Shown here one piece after another: positions 5,105-5,878 of a DNA stretch of 5,878 nucleotides. The position numbers and the translations under genes were made by a program. The notes below the pieces were generated by a model that made no database searches, was not told where the DNA came from, and saw only the letters and a list, made by a program, of their open reading frames with translations. Source of the stretch: an uncultured Bdellovibrio sp. (GTDB lineage Bacteria > Bdellovibrionota > Bdellovibrionia > Bdellovibrionales > Bdellovibrionaceae). The stretch is from contig CAMLMF010000181.1 of assembly GCA_946480995.1 (NCBI GenBank), positions 1 to 5,878 of the forward strand, read 5' to 3'. Numbering within the stretch: position 1 is the first letter of the stretch; every line of letters begins with the position of its first letter.

Positions 5105-5878
5105 ATGTTGAACAATAACAAGAAATTTTTTAAGGCTACTAGCGGACTCTTGGTCTGTGGTTTTTTGATATTAGCTTTCCAAAATTTTGAATATGCGGAT
5201 GCAACCAGCCCCTCGAATTCATCGTTGCTTTCCGTCTCAACAATCGCAGCAAATAACGGAGCATCTCTTACAACAATCAAAGAGGAATGTGATCCGAATA
5301 AGGGATGGATTTGCATGACCAACCCTTTGATCCCAAGGGACACAACTATCGGCGCCTGGTATAGCATTTATTTTTACAAAAAAGGCAGCTCTGATCCAGA
5401 TCACTGGGCAGATTGGAGCCGTTATGAACCAACTTTGGGATACTATGACAGTGGCGATATCATCACACGCCAGTATCCATACTTGAAACAGGCCGGCATC
5501 GACTATCTTTTGTTAGATCACACAAATGGTTGGTACAACGATGGCGGACGTATCGTAAATAATGCCAGAAAAGTTTTTGCCAATCTCCCTCATGATATTC
5601 CCGTGGCCATCGCCGGGGGCTTTCCTCTTTGGAATGCCCAATGGACGGCTGAAGAACGCGTCGTCAATATGGCCAAAGAAGCAGACAACCTTTGGAATGA
5701 GTTTGCTCAAAAACCGAACTACTTAAAGTGGTATGACCCTACGACAAATTCCAACAAACCCCTTTTTATTGTCTATAACAATTTAGAAGATCCACATCCT
5801 AAAGATGAGATCAAACGATACTGGAAAGATCCTCGCTTCACAGTTCGATACTCGGCAGGGCTTACCAAAAGTGATAAT
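5105..5878 (+). CDS. secreted GH99/WbsX-like glycoside hydrolase-type protein, N-terminal part
   Basis: An open frame of 258 codons starts at the ATG on 5105 and leaves the window without a stop. GAGGAG lies five bases before the start, the best ribosome-binding site in the window. Residues 1-33 look like a Sec signal: KK, hydrophobic SGLLVCGFLILAF, then ADA before Thr34; an uncleaved anchor is also possible. From about 82 the sequence follows the opening of the GH99-like (beta/alpha)8 group: IGAWYSIYFYKKG (first strand), DHWADW, EPTLGYYDSGD (109-118), then YLKQAGIDYLLLDHTNGWYNDGG (126-148), followed by PVAIAGGFPLW and KPLFIVYN as later strands. This is recognition by pattern and is not certain. 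GH99 members are endo-alpha-mannanases, and WbsX-like relatives accompany polysaccharide clusters. The catalytic glutamates would lie beyond the window edge, so activity cannot be judged. The substrate is unknown. Confidence 0.65.
   Translation, partial: MLNNNKKFFKATSGLLVCGFLILAFQNFEYADATSPSNSSLLSVSTIAANNGASLTTIKEECDPNKGWICMTNPLIPRDTTIGAWYSIYFYKKGSSDPDHWADWSRYEPTLGYYDSGDIITRQYPYLKQAGIDYLLLDHTNGWYNDGGRIVNNARKVFANLPHDIPVAIAGGFPLWNAQWTAEERVVNMAKEADNLWNEFAQKPNYLKWYDPTTNSNKPLFIVYNNLEDPHPKDEIKRYWKDPRFTVRYSAGLTKSDN

Noticed and set aside
5065..5710. Minus-strand frames of 100 and 65 codons at the right end
   Set aside because: They oppose the GH99-like frame, which has a strong Shine-Dalgarno, a signal peptide and recognisable motifs.
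1..5878. CRISPR array, insertion sequence, tRNA or rRNA
   Set aside because: No regularly spaced repeats, transposase motifs, long terminal inverted repeats or structural RNA signatures were seen.

Overview
The window holds six protein-coding genes. Four lie on the minus strand (one cut by the left edge) and two on the plus strand (one cut by the right edge), diverging from a control region at about 2978-3247. Four of the six proteins carry or very probably carry an export signal: a lipoprotein box, a Sec signal peptide or a twin-arginine signal. The partial small protein at the left edge may be a fifth, and only the dioxygenase has a plausible cytosolic form. Moderate GC content, a TTG start, many secreted hypothetical proteins and a secreted gluzincin protease suggest a Gram-negative such as a Bdellovibrio-like predator (Bdellovibrionota). 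That placement is an impression from style, because no ribosomal or other marker gene is present.

Left, minus strand (1-1897), in order of transcription: a 130-aa exported protein of unknown function (1505-1897), then a strong intrinsic terminator (1457-1482), then a thermolysin-like lipoprotein metalloprotease with HESVH and NEGFAD (83-1438). A small membrane or secreted protein follows, its start codon overlapping the protease stop by one base (81-83). The terminator sits only 18 bases before the protease start, so protease expression needs read-through, anti-termination or a promoter inside the upstream gene.

The leader of the 130-aa gene (about 1898-1991) is the most striking non-coding element. 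A 10-bp perfect inverted repeat pairs the first bases of the predicted transcript with the Shine-Dalgarno region, and three small hairpins are packed between the arms. This forms a four-way-junction shape that would hide the ribosome-binding site.

Middle, minus strand (2060-2977): a YgiD/LigB-type extradiol ring-cleavage dioxygenase with all metal-ligand histidines. It has an N-terminal twin-arginine signal, yet also an internal start with a good Shine-Dalgarno that would give a cytosolic enzyme of normal E. coli YgiD length.

Right, plus strand (3248-5878): a 606-aa secreted helical protein whose 11 mature-domain cysteines are confined to its first half. Thirty-six bases later, with no terminator between, comes the first 258 codons of a secreted protein resembling the GH99/WbsX-like (beta/alpha)8 glycosidase group. 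These two probably form an operon for exported proteins acting on an outside glycan or on prey or host material. The divergent control region has two similar TGTT/AACA dyads about 31 bp apart, a repeated TTCGATAGT and a strong hairpin just before the TTG start. No tRNA, rRNA, insertion sequence or CRISPR array was seen.
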